Assembly (NCBI GenBank): GCA_040006675.1
Contig: JBDTWM010000114.1
Coordinates: 1-8,824 of the forward strand
Reading direction: 5' to 3'
Source of the DNA: Austwickia sp040006675
Lineage (GTDB): Bacteria; Actinomycetota; Actinomycetes; Actinomycetales; Dermatophilaceae
DNA: 8,824 nucleotides
Positions 1 to 6,592 of the stretch are shown here, one piece after another. Both the position numbers and the translations under genes were made by a program. A model generated the notes under the pieces. That model did not search any database. It worked only from the letters and a program-made list of their open reading frames with translations, and was not told the origin of the DNA. Position 1 is the stretch's first letter, and the number at the start of each line of letters is the position of its first letter.

Positions 1-96
1 GTCAGATGAGGAGTCACGACCCCCGCGCAGCGATACCAGCATGTATGTCAGATGAACGCTGGAGACTCTGTTCATCGAAAGAGACCTTCGGTGGGT

Positions 97-390
97 TTAG
101 GAGCGGACGAGGCGTGCGATGGCCGCTGAGGCTTCTTTGACTTTGGCGTCGGCTTGGGCGCCGCCGGCTTGGATCGCATGGGTCACGCAGTGCTCGAGGT
201 GTTCCTCAAGGAGGGTCAGGGCGACTGCTTCAAGGGCTCGGGTTGCGGCAGAGATCTGGGTTAGGACGTCGATGCAGTAGGTGTCCTGCTCGATCATCCG
301 CTGCAGTCCTCGGACTTGGCCCTCGATCCGGCGCAGCCTTATCAGGTGGGCGTCTTTGGTGTCGGTGTATCCGGGTGGTTGCGTGGACAT
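97..390 (-). CDS. csoR: CsoR-family copper-sensing transcriptional repressor
   Basis: This 97-residue all-helical protein belongs to the CsoR/RcnR/FrmR (DUF156) family of cytoplasmic metal-sensitive repressors. The N-terminal helix carries the family pattern LRRIEGQVRGLQRMIE (about residues 19-34). Three residues match the Cu(I)-binding triad of CsoR: Cys39, His64 and Cys68, with the same +25/+29 spacing as Cys36-His61-Cys65 in the M. tuberculosis protein. That triad favours Cu(I) over the nickel/cobalt (RcnR) or formaldehyde (FrmR) branches. Known CsoR proteins bind G/C-tract operators and release them when copper binds. The gene lies 81 nt downstream of the copper ATPase on the same strand, so the two are probably co-transcribed and autoregulated. 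The ATG start has a GAGGA ribosome-binding site at 400-404, 9 nt upstream. Length is typical of the family. No convincing terminator is visible in bases 1-96 downstream. Confidence 0.93.
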   Translation of the reverse strand: MSTQPPGYTDTKDAHLIRLRRIEGQVRGLQRMIEQDTYCIDVLTQISAATRALEAVALTLLEEHLEHCVTHAIQAGGAQADAKVKEASAAIARLVRS

Positions 391-471
391 GGCTTCTGGT
401 CCTCAGGTCGAGGTGGCTGCTCGCGCCTGCTGGCGACCCGGCCACGAGCGTTGGGTCGGGGTGGGGGTCGG

Positions 472-2868
472 TCAGAGCTTCTGGGCGCGCAGGCGGAGGG
501 CGTTGGTGATGACGCTGACCGAGGACAGGGACATCGCGGCGGCGGCGATGATCGGGGAGAGCAGCAGCCCGAAGAACGGGTACAGCACGCCGGCGGCGAT
601 CGGGATTCCGGCGGCGTTGTACACGAACGCGAACATCAGGTTCTGGCGGATGTTGCTCATCGTCTTCTGGGACAGCTGGCGGGCGTGGGCGATGCCGGTC
701 AGGTCCCCACCGAGCAGGGTGACGCCGGCGCTTTCCATCGCGACGTCCGTACCCGAGCCCATCGCGAGGCCGACGTCGGCCGCGGCCAGAGCGGGTGCGT
801 CGTTGACGCCATCCCCGGCCATCGCCACGACCCGGCCTTCGCTGCGTAGCTGCTTGACGATGTCGCTCTTGTGGTCAGGAAGCACACCGGCTTCGACCCG
901 GGTGATGCCCAGGTGGCGTCCGACGGCCTCGGCGGTGACCTGGTTGTCGCCGGTCAGCATGACGACCTCGATACCTTCCTTGCGCAGCGCCGCCAAGGCA
1001 GCTGGGGTGGTGGCTTTGACGGGGTCGGCGATGGCGATGATCCCGGCCGACGTGCCCTCGACGCCGACGTGGATGACGGTGGCTCCGTCGGCGCGTAGCT
1101 GGTCAGCCCGACCGTCCAGGGCTGTGGTCTGGACCTGGTGGGAGGTGAGGAAGTCGGAGCTGCCGATGACGACGGCGCGGCCATTCACCGTTCCCTGGAC
1201 TCCGCGACCGACGGGGGAGTCGAAGTCGCGCACGTCCGGGATGGGGATCTGCCGCGCCGCGGCGGCCTGGACGATGGCTTGCGCCAGGGGGTGTTCGGAG
1301 GCGCGTTCGACCCCAGCTGCCAACGTCAGGATCTCAATCTCCTCAAACCCGGCCGCGGGGACGACCTCGGTGACGGTGGGCCGTCCCTCGGTGAGGGTGC
1401 CGGTCTTGTCCACGACAAGGGTGTCGACCTTCTCCATCCGCTCCAGGGCTTCGGCGTTCTTGATGAGCACGCCCATCCCGGCGCCTCGCCCGACCCCGAC
1501 CATGATCGACATCGGGGTGGCCAATCCGAGCGCGCAGGGGCAGGCGATGATGAGCACGGTTACGGCCACGATCAGGGCGTGCGCGAGTTTCGGGTCGGGA
1601 CCGACCAGGGCCCAGATGACGAACGCGAGGACGGCGACGCCGACGACGACGGGCACGAAGATGCCAGCGACCCGGTCAGCCATCCGCTGGATCGGGGCCC
1701 GGGAGCGTTGGGCGTCAGCGACCATCGCCACGATCCGGGCCAGCATCGTGTCGCGCCCGACCTTCTCGGCGACCATGACCAGCCCACCGGACTGGTTGAT
1801 GGTGCCGCCGATGACGCTGTCGCCGACGCTCTTGGTGACCGGCATCGACTCGCCCGTCACGAGAGACTCATCCACGAAGGAACGGCCCTCTTGGACGGCG
1901 CCGTCGACCGGCACCAGCTCACCGGGGCGGACCCGGAGCCGGTCGCCGAGCTGAACGTCTGCCAGGGCGATCTCTTCATCGCTGCCGTCGTCGGTGATGC
2001 GCCGGGCGGTCTTGGGGCTCAGGTCCAGCAGCGCTCGAATCGCGCCGGAAGTCTGCTCTCGGGCGCGCAGTTCGAGAACCTGCCCGAGCAGGACGAGCAC
2101 GGTGATGACGGCGGCCGCCTCGAAGTAGACATCGACCGTGCCCACCCCCATTCCATCGCTCTGGCGGAAGGAGTCCGGGAAGATCCCGGGGGCCACGGTG
2201 GCGATGAGGCTGTACACCCAGGCGACACCGGTACCCATCGCGATGAGGGTGAACATGTTCAGGTTCCGCGACCGCAGCGAGGCCCAGCCCCGGACGAAGA
2301 ACGGCCAACCGCACCAGAGCACCACCGGGGTCGCCAGCACCAACTGGATCCAGACCGACACCGTCGCCGGGACCAGGTCATGAACCCATGAGAAGAGGTG
2401 GCTGCCCATCTCGAGCAGGAACACGGGAAGGGCCAGCGCGAGCCCGACCCAGAAGCGGCGGGTCATGTCGACCAGCTCCGCGTTCGAAGCGGTGTCCGCG
2501 CTCACCGTGACCGGCTCCAACGCCATCCCGCAGATCGGGCACGAGCCCGGCGCGGGCTGGCGGATCTCCGGATGCATCGGGCAGGTGTATTCCAAGACGT
2601 CACCCTCGGCCGTGGCGTGGGTCTCGTGGCTCTGATCCCCGCGCGCCGGATCTGCGTCACGGCGACCAGCCCCCGCCGCACGCGCGTCCAGGACGTAGCG
2701 GTCAGGGTCGGCCGTGAACCTGGCTTGACAATTCTGGGAGCAGAAGCAGTAGGTGCGCCCGTCGCGCTCGGCGCGTAGCGGCCCGTGCGGATCAACGCTC
2801 ATTCCACACACCGGGTCGGTGACGGCGGTGGACTCGGAGGCTTGTGCGTCCCTGTTTGAACTCGTCAT
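472..2868 (-). CDS. Copper-translocating P1B-1-type ATPase with YHS and heavy-metal-binding N-terminus
   Basis: This 798-residue membrane pump uses ATP to export Cu(I) from the cytoplasm. In order it shows: a YHS domain (DPVCGM at 18-23, with the CxxxxC at 41-47); a heavy-metal-binding domain (YTCPMHPE at 94-101, CPICGM at 110-115); membrane helices from about 140; the actuator TGES (338-341); the transport motif CPC (443-445); the phosphorylation site DKTGT (487-491); the SEHP loop (524-527); GDGVND (685-690); and final helices carrying YN (750-751) and MSLSS (779-783). CPC with YN and MxxSS is the P1B-1 Cu(I) signature. There is no classical GMTCxxC HMA domain; YHS plus HMBD replaces it. 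The frame is open to 2982, but I chose the ATG at 2868. The longer start would translate the promoter/operator region and adds 38 residues unlike the family. The purine-rich GGGAG site lies about 12 nt upstream of this ATG, somewhat far. csoR follows it. Confidence 0.95.
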   Translation of the reverse strand: MTSSNRDAQASESTAVTDPVCGMSVDPHGPLRAERDGRTYCFCSQNCQARFTADPDRYVLDARAAGAGRRDADPARGDQSHETHATAEGDVLEYTCPMHPEIRQPAPGSCPICGMALEPVTVSADTASNAELVDMTRRFWVGLALALPVFLLEMGSHLFSWVHDLVPATVSVWIQLVLATPVVLWCGWPFFVRGWASLRSRNLNMFTLIAMGTGVAWVYSLIATVAPGIFPDSFRQSDGMGVGTVDVYFEAAAVITVLVLLGQVLELRAREQTSGAIRALLDLSPKTARRITDDGSDEEIALADVQLGDRLRVRPGELVPVDGAVQEGRSFVDESLVTGESMPVTKSVGDSVIGGTINQSGGLVMVAEKVGRDTMLARIVAMVADAQRSRAPIQRMADRVAGIFVPVVVGVAVLAFVIWALVGPDPKLAHALIVAVTVLIIACPCALGLATPMSIMVGVGRGAGMGVLIKNAEALERMEKVDTLVVDKTGTLTEGRPTVTEVVPAAGFEEIEILTLAAGVERASEHPLAQAIVQAAAARQIPIPDVRDFDSPVGRGVQGTVNGRAVVIGSSDFLTSHQVQTTALDGRADQLRADGATVIHVGVEGTSAGIIAIADPVKATTPAALAALRKEGIEVVMLTGDNQVTAEAVGRHLGITRVEAGVLPDHKSDIVKQLRSEGRVVAMAGDGVNDAPALAAADVGLAMGSGTDVAMESAGVTLLGGDLTGIAHARQLSQKTMSNIRQNLMFAFVYNAAGIPIAAGVLYPFFGLLLSPIIAAAAMSLSSVSVITNALRLRAQKL

Positions 2869-2877
2869 TATTCTAAA

Positions 2878-2903
2878 ATACTCCCTACCCCTACGAGGTA
2901 TAC
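2878..2903 (-). promoter_or_regulatory. Probable CsoR operator overlapping the ATPase promoter
   Basis: Read on the minus strand, this stretch begins GTATACCTCGTAGGGG and ends GGGAGTAT. It is an imperfect palindrome with AT-rich ends (GTATAC, AGTAT) around a G-tract, which is the layout of known CsoR boxes (compare the B. subtilis copZA operator type). It sits 10-35 nt upstream of the ATPase ATG at 2868. Minus-strand TATACC can serve as a -10 element and CTGACA (2922-2927) as a -35 element, with a spacer of about 19 nt, or 17 nt to the overlapping TGTATA. A repressor bound here would block RNA polymerase. The box resembles the one at 8591-8610. The assignment rests on pattern and position only. 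Confidence 0.55.
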
Positions 2904-2969
2904 AGGTTCGTGGCCACTTTTTGTCAGCGTGAAGACCCACGAGGCTGCACTTTCGAAATGGGCCCGGAG

Positions 2970-3203
2970 TCATCCTGTGCACGCCGGCCGGATCGCCCGC
3001 CCTGCGGCTCCCTTCACCACCTGGCGCATATCCCCGGCGAGCTGGTCCTCACGAAAGCCGTCGAGGGGCGGCTCGACTCGACGGGCTCCCGGGTCCGTGA
3101 TCTGTTCCTGCTCCTGGTGAGGCCGACCGACCTTGAGGAGCTCGGGGAGGGACCGGCGCCGCGGCCCGGCCTCATGACGACGATGATTGTGCGTATCGTG
3201 CAT
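2970..3203 (-). CDS. Hypothetical small His-rich ORF (doubtful gene)
   Basis: This is a possible 77-residue protein that I do not recognise. It begins MHDTHNHRRHEAG, with four His in the first ten residues, and is otherwise charged and hydrophilic without a membrane segment or signal peptide. The ATG at 3203 has GAGG about 9 nt upstream on the minus strand, which is its main support. An in-frame GTG at 3260 would give 96 residues. It lies between the psp operon and the copper ATPase, and its stop is about 40 nt upstream of the putative ATPase -35 element. The opposite strand is also open across this interval (2910-3320), a common GC-rich artefact, so a chance frame is quite possible. A metal-related role is only suggested by the His cluster and neighbours. 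Confidence 0.3.
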   Translation of the reverse strand: MHDTHNHRRHEAGPRRRSLPELLKVGRPHQEQEQITDPGARRVEPPLDGFREDQLAGDMRQVVKGAAGRAIRPACTG

Positions 3204-3455
3204 GACGGGTACCTCAGCAGTCGTCGCGTCACCGGATCGCAGCCGGCGCAGGGTGGGCACCGCGTCGGCGACTTGCTGCTTGCCGGCTCCCGCGGTGAGC
3301 CTTACGCGTCCGTGCGGTGACGTTGCTGAGCCAGGATCATCGTTCCTGCTCGGTGGTCACCGTCGCGATCAACGCGTTCAGCTTCCGGGCCCAAGCAGTT
3401 GCCGTACCGAACCCCGCGCTCAAGCGGGTCTTGTCCATCGGGGCTGCGGTCGGGT
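3204..3455. other. Intergenic stretch with no assigned gene
   Basis: I see no supported gene here. The downstream side of pspAB holds a short minus-strand frame (about 3337-3438) starting MDKTRLSAGFG, 33 residues, without a ribosome-binding site. A 6-bp stem (GGGCTG at 3441-3446 with CAGCCC at 3459-3464, loop 12 nt) overlaps the pspAB stop but has no T-run, so I do not call a terminator. Both strands are open over much of the region, which is uninformative at this GC content. It could be a decayed gene or an end-of-operon spacer. Confidence 0.4.
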
Positions 3456-4019
3456 TCACAGCCCGGGGGCGCCGTAAACCGGGAACCAGCGGGCGAGGTC
3501 GGGTTCGACGCGCAGGTCCTGCTCGAGCGCGGACTTGATCTGCAGCTCCAGACTCGTGTCGCGGCGCTCGGCTCCCGTCGGCGCGAAGGGGTACCAGCTG
3601 CCGCGCTTGTACAGGTAGATCAGACCCAAGGACTGGGTGTCGTCGGTGAAGGCGATGAGGCTGCACAGCAGCGCGGCGCCGAAGCCGGCGTCGACGAGGC
3701 TGCTGTTCACGGCGTGCAGGTCGGTGACCAGCCCATCCAGGTCGTCCGGGGTGGTCGATCGCACCAGCCAGGTGAAGCCGTAGCGGTCGGTCTCGAGGCG
3801 GTACCGGCCCGCGTCGAGCGCTAGAAGTTGCTCGACCTGCTCGCGCAGCCCGGTGAACCCGGCCCCCTCGGCGGCCTTGAAGCAGACCGACCCGACCCCC
3901 GTCGGGCGGAACCGGGTGCCGGCTTGGAGGGTCACCGCGGCGGCGGGCAACCCGAACAGTTGGTCGAGGTTGGGGGCGGCTGGCTTCGACCGGCCGAGGA
4001 GCGCGTCAAGGAAGCCCAT
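3456..4019 (-). CDS. pspAB: PspA-associated protein PspAB
   Basis: This 187-residue soluble protein matches the actinobacterial PspA-associated protein PspAB family, recognised by the opening MGFLDALLGRSKP, by LIAFTDDTQSLGLIYLYKRGSWYPFAP (about residues 122-148), and by a C-terminus that reads PDLARWFPVYGAPGL. Its biochemical role is not established in the literature I can name. The family is defined by its constant neighbours pspA, pspAA and htpX, so a part in membrane-stress response is inferred from context. It starts 3 nt after the htpX stop and is the last gene of the operon. There is no signal peptide or membrane helix. Length and both ends look intact. Confidence 0.88.
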   Translation of the reverse strand: MGFLDALLGRSKPAAPNLDQLFGLPAAAVTLQAGTRFRPTGVGSVCFKAAEGAGFTGLREQVEQLLALDAGRYRLETDRYGFTWLVRSTTPDDLDGLVTDLHAVNSSLVDAGFGAALLCSLIAFTDDTQSLGLIYLYKRGSWYPFAPTGAERRDTSLELQIKSALEQDLRVEPDLARWFPVYGAPGL

Positions 4020-4022
4020 CGG

Positions 4023-4937
4023 TCACACCGCCTGGCCGAGCTCACGGGACAGCCCAGCCAGCTGCTCGAGGCGGCGCTCCAGTGGCGGATGGGTGGCGAA
4101 CAGTGAGGTGAGGCTGAAGCCGGGCGCGAGGGCCGGGGCGAAGAAGAAGGCGTTGAACGCCTCGGCCTGGCGCAGGTCCTTGGTGGGGATGCGGGACATC
4201 TCGCCCGAGATCTTGGCCAGTGCCGAGGCCAGTGCCGAGGGGCGCCCAGTGAGCAGCGCCCCGGCTCGGTCGGCGGACAGCTCGCGGTAGCGCGACAGGG
4301 CACGGGTGAGCAGGAACGACAGCGCGTAGACGACGGCGGAGACCGCGACGACGGCCATCAGCACGAGGGCCGTGTTGTCCTGGTCCTTGCCCCGCCCTCT
4401 TCCGCCGCCGTAGAACCCGGCATACAGCCCGAAGCGGGTGATCAGGCCGGCGAGAACGCCGAGGAACGACGCGACCGTCATCACGGCCACGTCCCGGTGC
4501 GCCACGTGGGAGAGCTCATGCGCCAGCACGCCCTCGAGCTCTTCTGGGTCTAGCCGCCGCAGGATGCCGGTCGTGGCGCAGACGACGGCCTTGTCCGGGC
4601 TGCGTCCGGTCGCGAACGCGTTGGGCACGTCGACGTCCGCGATCGCGACCGCCGGCTTCGGCATGTCGGCTAGGGCACACAGCCGGTCGATGACTCCGTG
4701 CAGCTCGGGAGCCTCCTCGGGGGTGACGATCCGGCCGTGCATCGCGTAGAGCGCGATCCGGTCCGAGAACCAGTACTGGGCGAAGAGGAGGGCGCCGGCG
4801 ATGACGACCGCCAGCGCCGCGCTCTTGATGAGCACGATGAGCGCCGCCGTGAACACGACATAAAGCAGGCCGAGCAGGAAGATCGTTACCAGCATGCGGA
4901 TGGTCAGGCCACGGTCGGGCGCGAATCGGCTTTTCAT
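4023..4937 (-). CDS. htpX: HtpX-type zinc metalloprotease (M48 family)
   Basis: This 304-residue membrane protease of peptidase family M48B is expected to degrade misfolded or damaged membrane proteins. Two N-terminal membrane segments are visible (about 13-35 and 38-56), then the catalytic HELSH at residues 140-144 (zinc ligands His140 and His144, catalytic Glu141). A second hydrophobic pair follows (about 153-173 and 189-211), and then RYRELSAD, whose Glu219 fits the third zinc ligand. THPP (282-285) near the C-terminus is also typical of the family. A glycine/arginine-rich linker (176-184) separates the helices. The gene begins 4 nt after pspAA and ends 3 nt before pspAB, so translation is probably coupled. 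Association of HtpX with PspA is a recurring actinobacterial arrangement. All catalytic residues are present and length is normal. Confidence 0.94.
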   Translation of the reverse strand: MKSRFAPDRGLTIRMLVTIFLLGLLYVVFTAALIVLIKSAALAVVIAGALLFAQYWFSDRIALYAMHGRIVTPEEAPELHGVIDRLCALADMPKPAVAIADVDVPNAFATGRSPDKAVVCATTGILRRLDPEELEGVLAHELSHVAHRDVAVMTVASFLGVLAGLITRFGLYAGFYGGGRGRGKDQDNTALVLMAVVAVSAVVYALSFLLTRALSRYRELSADRAGALLTGRPSALASALAKISGEMSRIPTKDLRQAEAFNAFFFAPALAPGFSLTSLFATHPPLERRLEQLAGLSRELGQAV

Positions 4938-4941
4938 CAGC

Positions 4942-5220
4942 TCATCCCGGGATCAGGCCCTCGTCGCCGAGCAGCGAGGCCACCTCGGCGAGGCTGCTGT
5001 CGGGCCCCGGCAGGATCAGGTCGGAGGTGCTCAGCATCTCATCCGGTAGCCGGGTGCCCACGGACCGCACCTTGTCCAGCAAGCGGGACAGCTCGAGCGT
5101 GAACCGGGCCTCGTCGCCCGCGGTCACCGCGTCGACCACGTCCGCATCGAGTGTGTTGAGCTCGTCAAGGTGTGCCTCCGCAACGTCCAGCTGGCCTTCA
5201 CCCAGGATACGCACGATCAT
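4942..5220 (-). CDS. pspAA: PspA-associated protein PspAA
   Basis: This small soluble protein of 92 residues matches the PspAA family found beside pspA in actinobacteria and some archaea. The start MIVRILGEGQ, the central LDELNTLDADVVDAV and the end LLGDEGLIPG are characteristic. Its molecular function is unknown; a regulatory or partner role for PspA is the usual inference from gene order. Its ATG overlaps the pspA stop by 4 nt (ATGA), so it is probably translated by re-initiation after pspA and made in proportion to it. No membrane segment, signal peptide or metal site is visible. The gene is intact and of normal length. Confidence 0.9.
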   Translation of the reverse strand: MIVRILGEGQLDVAEAHLDELNTLDADVVDAVTAGDEARFTLELSRLLDKVRSVGTRLPDEMLSTSDLILPGPDSSLAEVASLLGDEGLIPG

Positions 5221-5978
5221 GACGTCGCCTCCGGGGATGTGGCGGGCCCCGAGGTGAGCGCACTCGGTTCGGGTGCGCCGGGGGGCAACGCAGTCCGCAG
5301 CCGGGTCAGCTCCACCTCGACGTCGGAGGTGGCTGATATCCGCTCCAGCTCGAGCTGGATGTCGTCCTTGGCCGTGCCGGTCGCGTCCTCCAATGCGCCC
5401 GAGGAGAGCAACTCGTCGAGCGCGCCGGCACGGGCCTGCATCTGCGCGGTCTTGTCCTGGGCGCGTTGCATGGCGAGCCCGATGTCGCCCATCTCCTCGC
5501 TGATGCCCGAGACCGCCTCGCCGACGCGTGACTCGGCCTCGGCGGCAGTGTAGGTGGCCTTGATCGTCTCCTTGCGCGTGCGGAAGGCCTCGACCTTGGC
5601 CTGCAGCCGCTGCAACGCGAGGGTCAGCTTGTCCTGCTGCGCCTGCAAGGCGCTCTCCTGCTCGGTCAGGTCGTCAAGCTGCTGCTGCCCGGCTGCCCGG
5701 CGGACCAGGGCCTCCCGGGCCAGGTCCTCCCGGCCGGCGGCCATCGCGACGGCTGCCTGCTGCTGCATCTTTCCCATGCTCGCGCTCAGCTGCTGACGTT
5801 GCAGCTCGAGACGTTTGCGGCTGGTGGCCACGTCGGCGAGACCACGACGGACCTGCTGCACCATCTCCATCTGCTTCTGGTAGGAGTAGTCAAGGGTCTC
5901 CCGAGGATCCTCCGCGCGATCCAATGCCCGAGAGGCTTTGGCCCGGAAGATCAGCGCGAGGCGTTTGCTGAGGCTCAT
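5217..5978 (-). CDS. pspA: PspA/IM30 (phage shock protein A) family membrane-stress protein
   Basis: This 253-residue protein belongs to the PspA/IM30/Vipp1 (ESCRT-III-like) family. These proteins sit on the inner face of the cytoplasmic membrane and polymerise to limit damage and proton leakage. The N-terminus MSLSKRLALIFRAKASRALD forms the amphipathic helix 0, followed by EDPRETLDYSYQKQ and long coiled coils (about residues 28-210) rich in Gln, Ala, Arg and Glu. The tail (about 230-253) is Pro/Ser/Ala-rich and probably disordered. It overlaps the upstream small membrane-protein gene by 4 nt (ATGA) and pspAA by 4 nt. An AAAGGAAA ribosome-binding site lies 8 nt upstream of the ATG. No dedicated regulator (PspF, ClgR/PspB-like) is visible nearby, so control may come from the leading small genes' promoter. 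Confidence 0.93.
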   Translation of the reverse strand: MSLSKRLALIFRAKASRALDRAEDPRETLDYSYQKQMEMVQQVRRGLADVATSRKRLELQRQQLSASMGKMQQQAAVAMAAGREDLAREALVRRAAGQQQLDDLTEQESALQAQQDKLTLALQRLQAKVEAFRTRKETIKATYTAAEAESRVGEAVSGISEEMGDIGLAMQRAQDKTAQMQARAGALDELLSSGALEDATGTAKDDIQLELERISATSDVEVELTRLRTALPPGAPEPSALTSGPATSPEATS

Positions 5979-6205
5979 GGTGTGGTTTCCTTTCGTGGTG
6001 TTTCGTGGTCGCGTCCCACCCGGTCGGCTCCCGCCGTCGGTGTCTTGGTCGCGGCGTCATCACCCTGATGTCCGGTGTGCCCTCCACCGCAGCCACCCAT
6101 GCCACCACCATGGCCACGACGGTGGCCCGAGTGCACGTCGAGCATGGCGAGCATGGCCCCGACGAAGACGAGGGCGATCCAGTTCTGCTGGAGAAAACGT
6201 GCCAT
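5975..6205 (-). CDS. Small membrane protein with Gly/His/Cys-rich putative metal-binding tail
   Basis: This 76-residue protein has one hydrophobic segment near the N-terminus (about residues 9-23, after MARFLQQNW). Directly after it come HSGHRRGHGGGMGGCGGG and HTGHQ, a dense cluster of His, Met, Cys and Gly that suits soft-metal binding. The remaining C-terminus is charged and probably disordered. It recalls small DUF2933-type membrane proteins found beside metal-resistance genes, but I cannot confirm family membership. The ATG at 6205 has AGGAG at 6212-6216 with 6-nt spacing, a strong site. Its stop overlaps the pspA start by 4 nt (ATGA), so it leads the psp operon and is translationally tied to pspA. 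Likely role, by inference only: sensing or binding metal at the membrane. Confidence 0.72.
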   Translation of the reverse strand: MARFLQQNWIALVFVGAMLAMLDVHSGHRRGHGGGMGGCGGGHTGHQGDDAATKTPTAGADRVGRDHETPRKETTP

Positions 6206-6214
6206 GACGCGCTC

Positions 6215-6520
6215 CTACTCTTGTCGAAGCCGAGCGCCCGGGACGGCTGCCCCGGACGTGTCCCCCGATGACAGGCCCCACACTCCTTCACCGAGGTGAA
6301 GGAGTGTGGGTGAATCAGTCAAGGAATGACGAAGATGGCTCAAGGGCCGACACTCAGTGCTTGTGTCCGCCCATGCGAGCATCGCCACGGCCATCATCGC
6401 GGTGCACAGGAGTGCGAGCACGATCGCCCCTGCCCCTGCCCCTGCCCCTGCCCCTGCCGCGCCGGTCGCGAGCAGGATGGCGACGAGGACGAGCATGGGG
6501 ATGCAGCAGATAATCATCAT
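6215..6520 (-). CDS. Small Met/Cys-rich membrane protein, C-terminus probably altered by a frameshift
   Basis: The open frame encodes 101 residues from ATG 6520 (a weaker TTG start at 6550 would add 10). It opens MMIICCIPMLVLVAILLATG, then an Ala-Gly repeat, then a second hydrophobic stretch with CTAMMAVAML, giving one hairpin of two membrane helices. From about residue 50 on it becomes hydrophilic and low-confidence, running through an intergenic-looking hairpin to 6215. One extra base near 6372-6379 would instead give a 55-residue protein ending MGGHKH with a stop at 6354-6356, which looks more natural for a metal-associated small membrane protein. I therefore think the gene has lost one base or the read has an error. 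It is next to, and on the same strand as, the 76-residue protein. No family is assigned. Confidence 0.5.
   Translation of the reverse strand: MMIICCIPMLVLVAILLATGAAGAGAGAGAGAIVLALLCTAMMAVAMLAWADTSTECRPLSHLRHSLTDSPTLLHLGEGVWGLSSGDTSGAAVPGARLRQE
6277..6310. repeat. Perfect 16-bp inverted repeat (hairpin)
   Basis: CCCACACTCCTTCACC (6277-6292) is followed by GA and then its exact reverse complement (6295-6310). On RNA this forms a very stable stem of about 15 bp with a tetraloop. There is no T-run on either side, so it is not a canonical intrinsic terminator. It lies between the likely true end of the upstream small gene (6354) and the ribosome-binding site of the 76-residue gene (6212-6216). 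It could be an attenuating or transcript-stabilising hairpin, a T-less terminator or a dimeric-protein binding site. Confidence 0.85.
6427..6456. repeat. Tandem hexanucleotide repeat, five CCCCTG units
   Basis: Five exact copies of CCCCTG stand head to tail, with a partial sixth. On the minus strand they encode alternating Ala and Gly inside the small membrane protein (AGAGAGAGAG). Since the unit is 6 nt, copy-number change by slippage would lengthen or shorten the protein by two residues per unit without breaking the frame. Confidence 0.9.
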
Positions 6521-6592
6521 CGTCTTCCCAGATCGCTTTCGGGTACTCAATCGGCACCCATGCGTGTTCAGGGATCCGAGTGATCGCGGCGC

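Noticed and set aside
1..96. Direct repeat GTCAGATGA at 1-9 and 47-55, and a partial stem near 61-87, as a csoR terminator or att site
   Set aside because: The repeat is only 9 bp, and the stem has a mismatch and no T-run, so neither rises above chance.
281..1954. Long plus-strand frame (557 residues) opposite the copper ATPase and csoR
   Set aside because: It is antisense to an ATPase with every catalytic motif. Its composition (Ser/Thr/Ala/Arg-rich, no motifs) is typical of GC-rich shadow frames.
1138..2391. Second long plus-strand frame (417 residues), Asp/Gly/His-rich
   Set aside because: Also antisense to the ATPase; the Asp/His richness comes from complementing its codon pattern.
2869..2982. 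Upstream extension of the ATPase by 38 residues
   Set aside because: It would translate the operator/promoter region, and the extra residues do not resemble the family N-terminus.
3441..3464. Stem GGGCTG/CAGCCC as a terminator after pspAB
   Set aside because: The stem is 6 bp with a 12-nt loop, overlaps the stop codon and has no T-run.
6421..6460. CCCCTG units as a CRISPR array or iteron origin
   Set aside because: There are no spacers, the units are only 6 nt and contiguous, and they lie within a coding frame.
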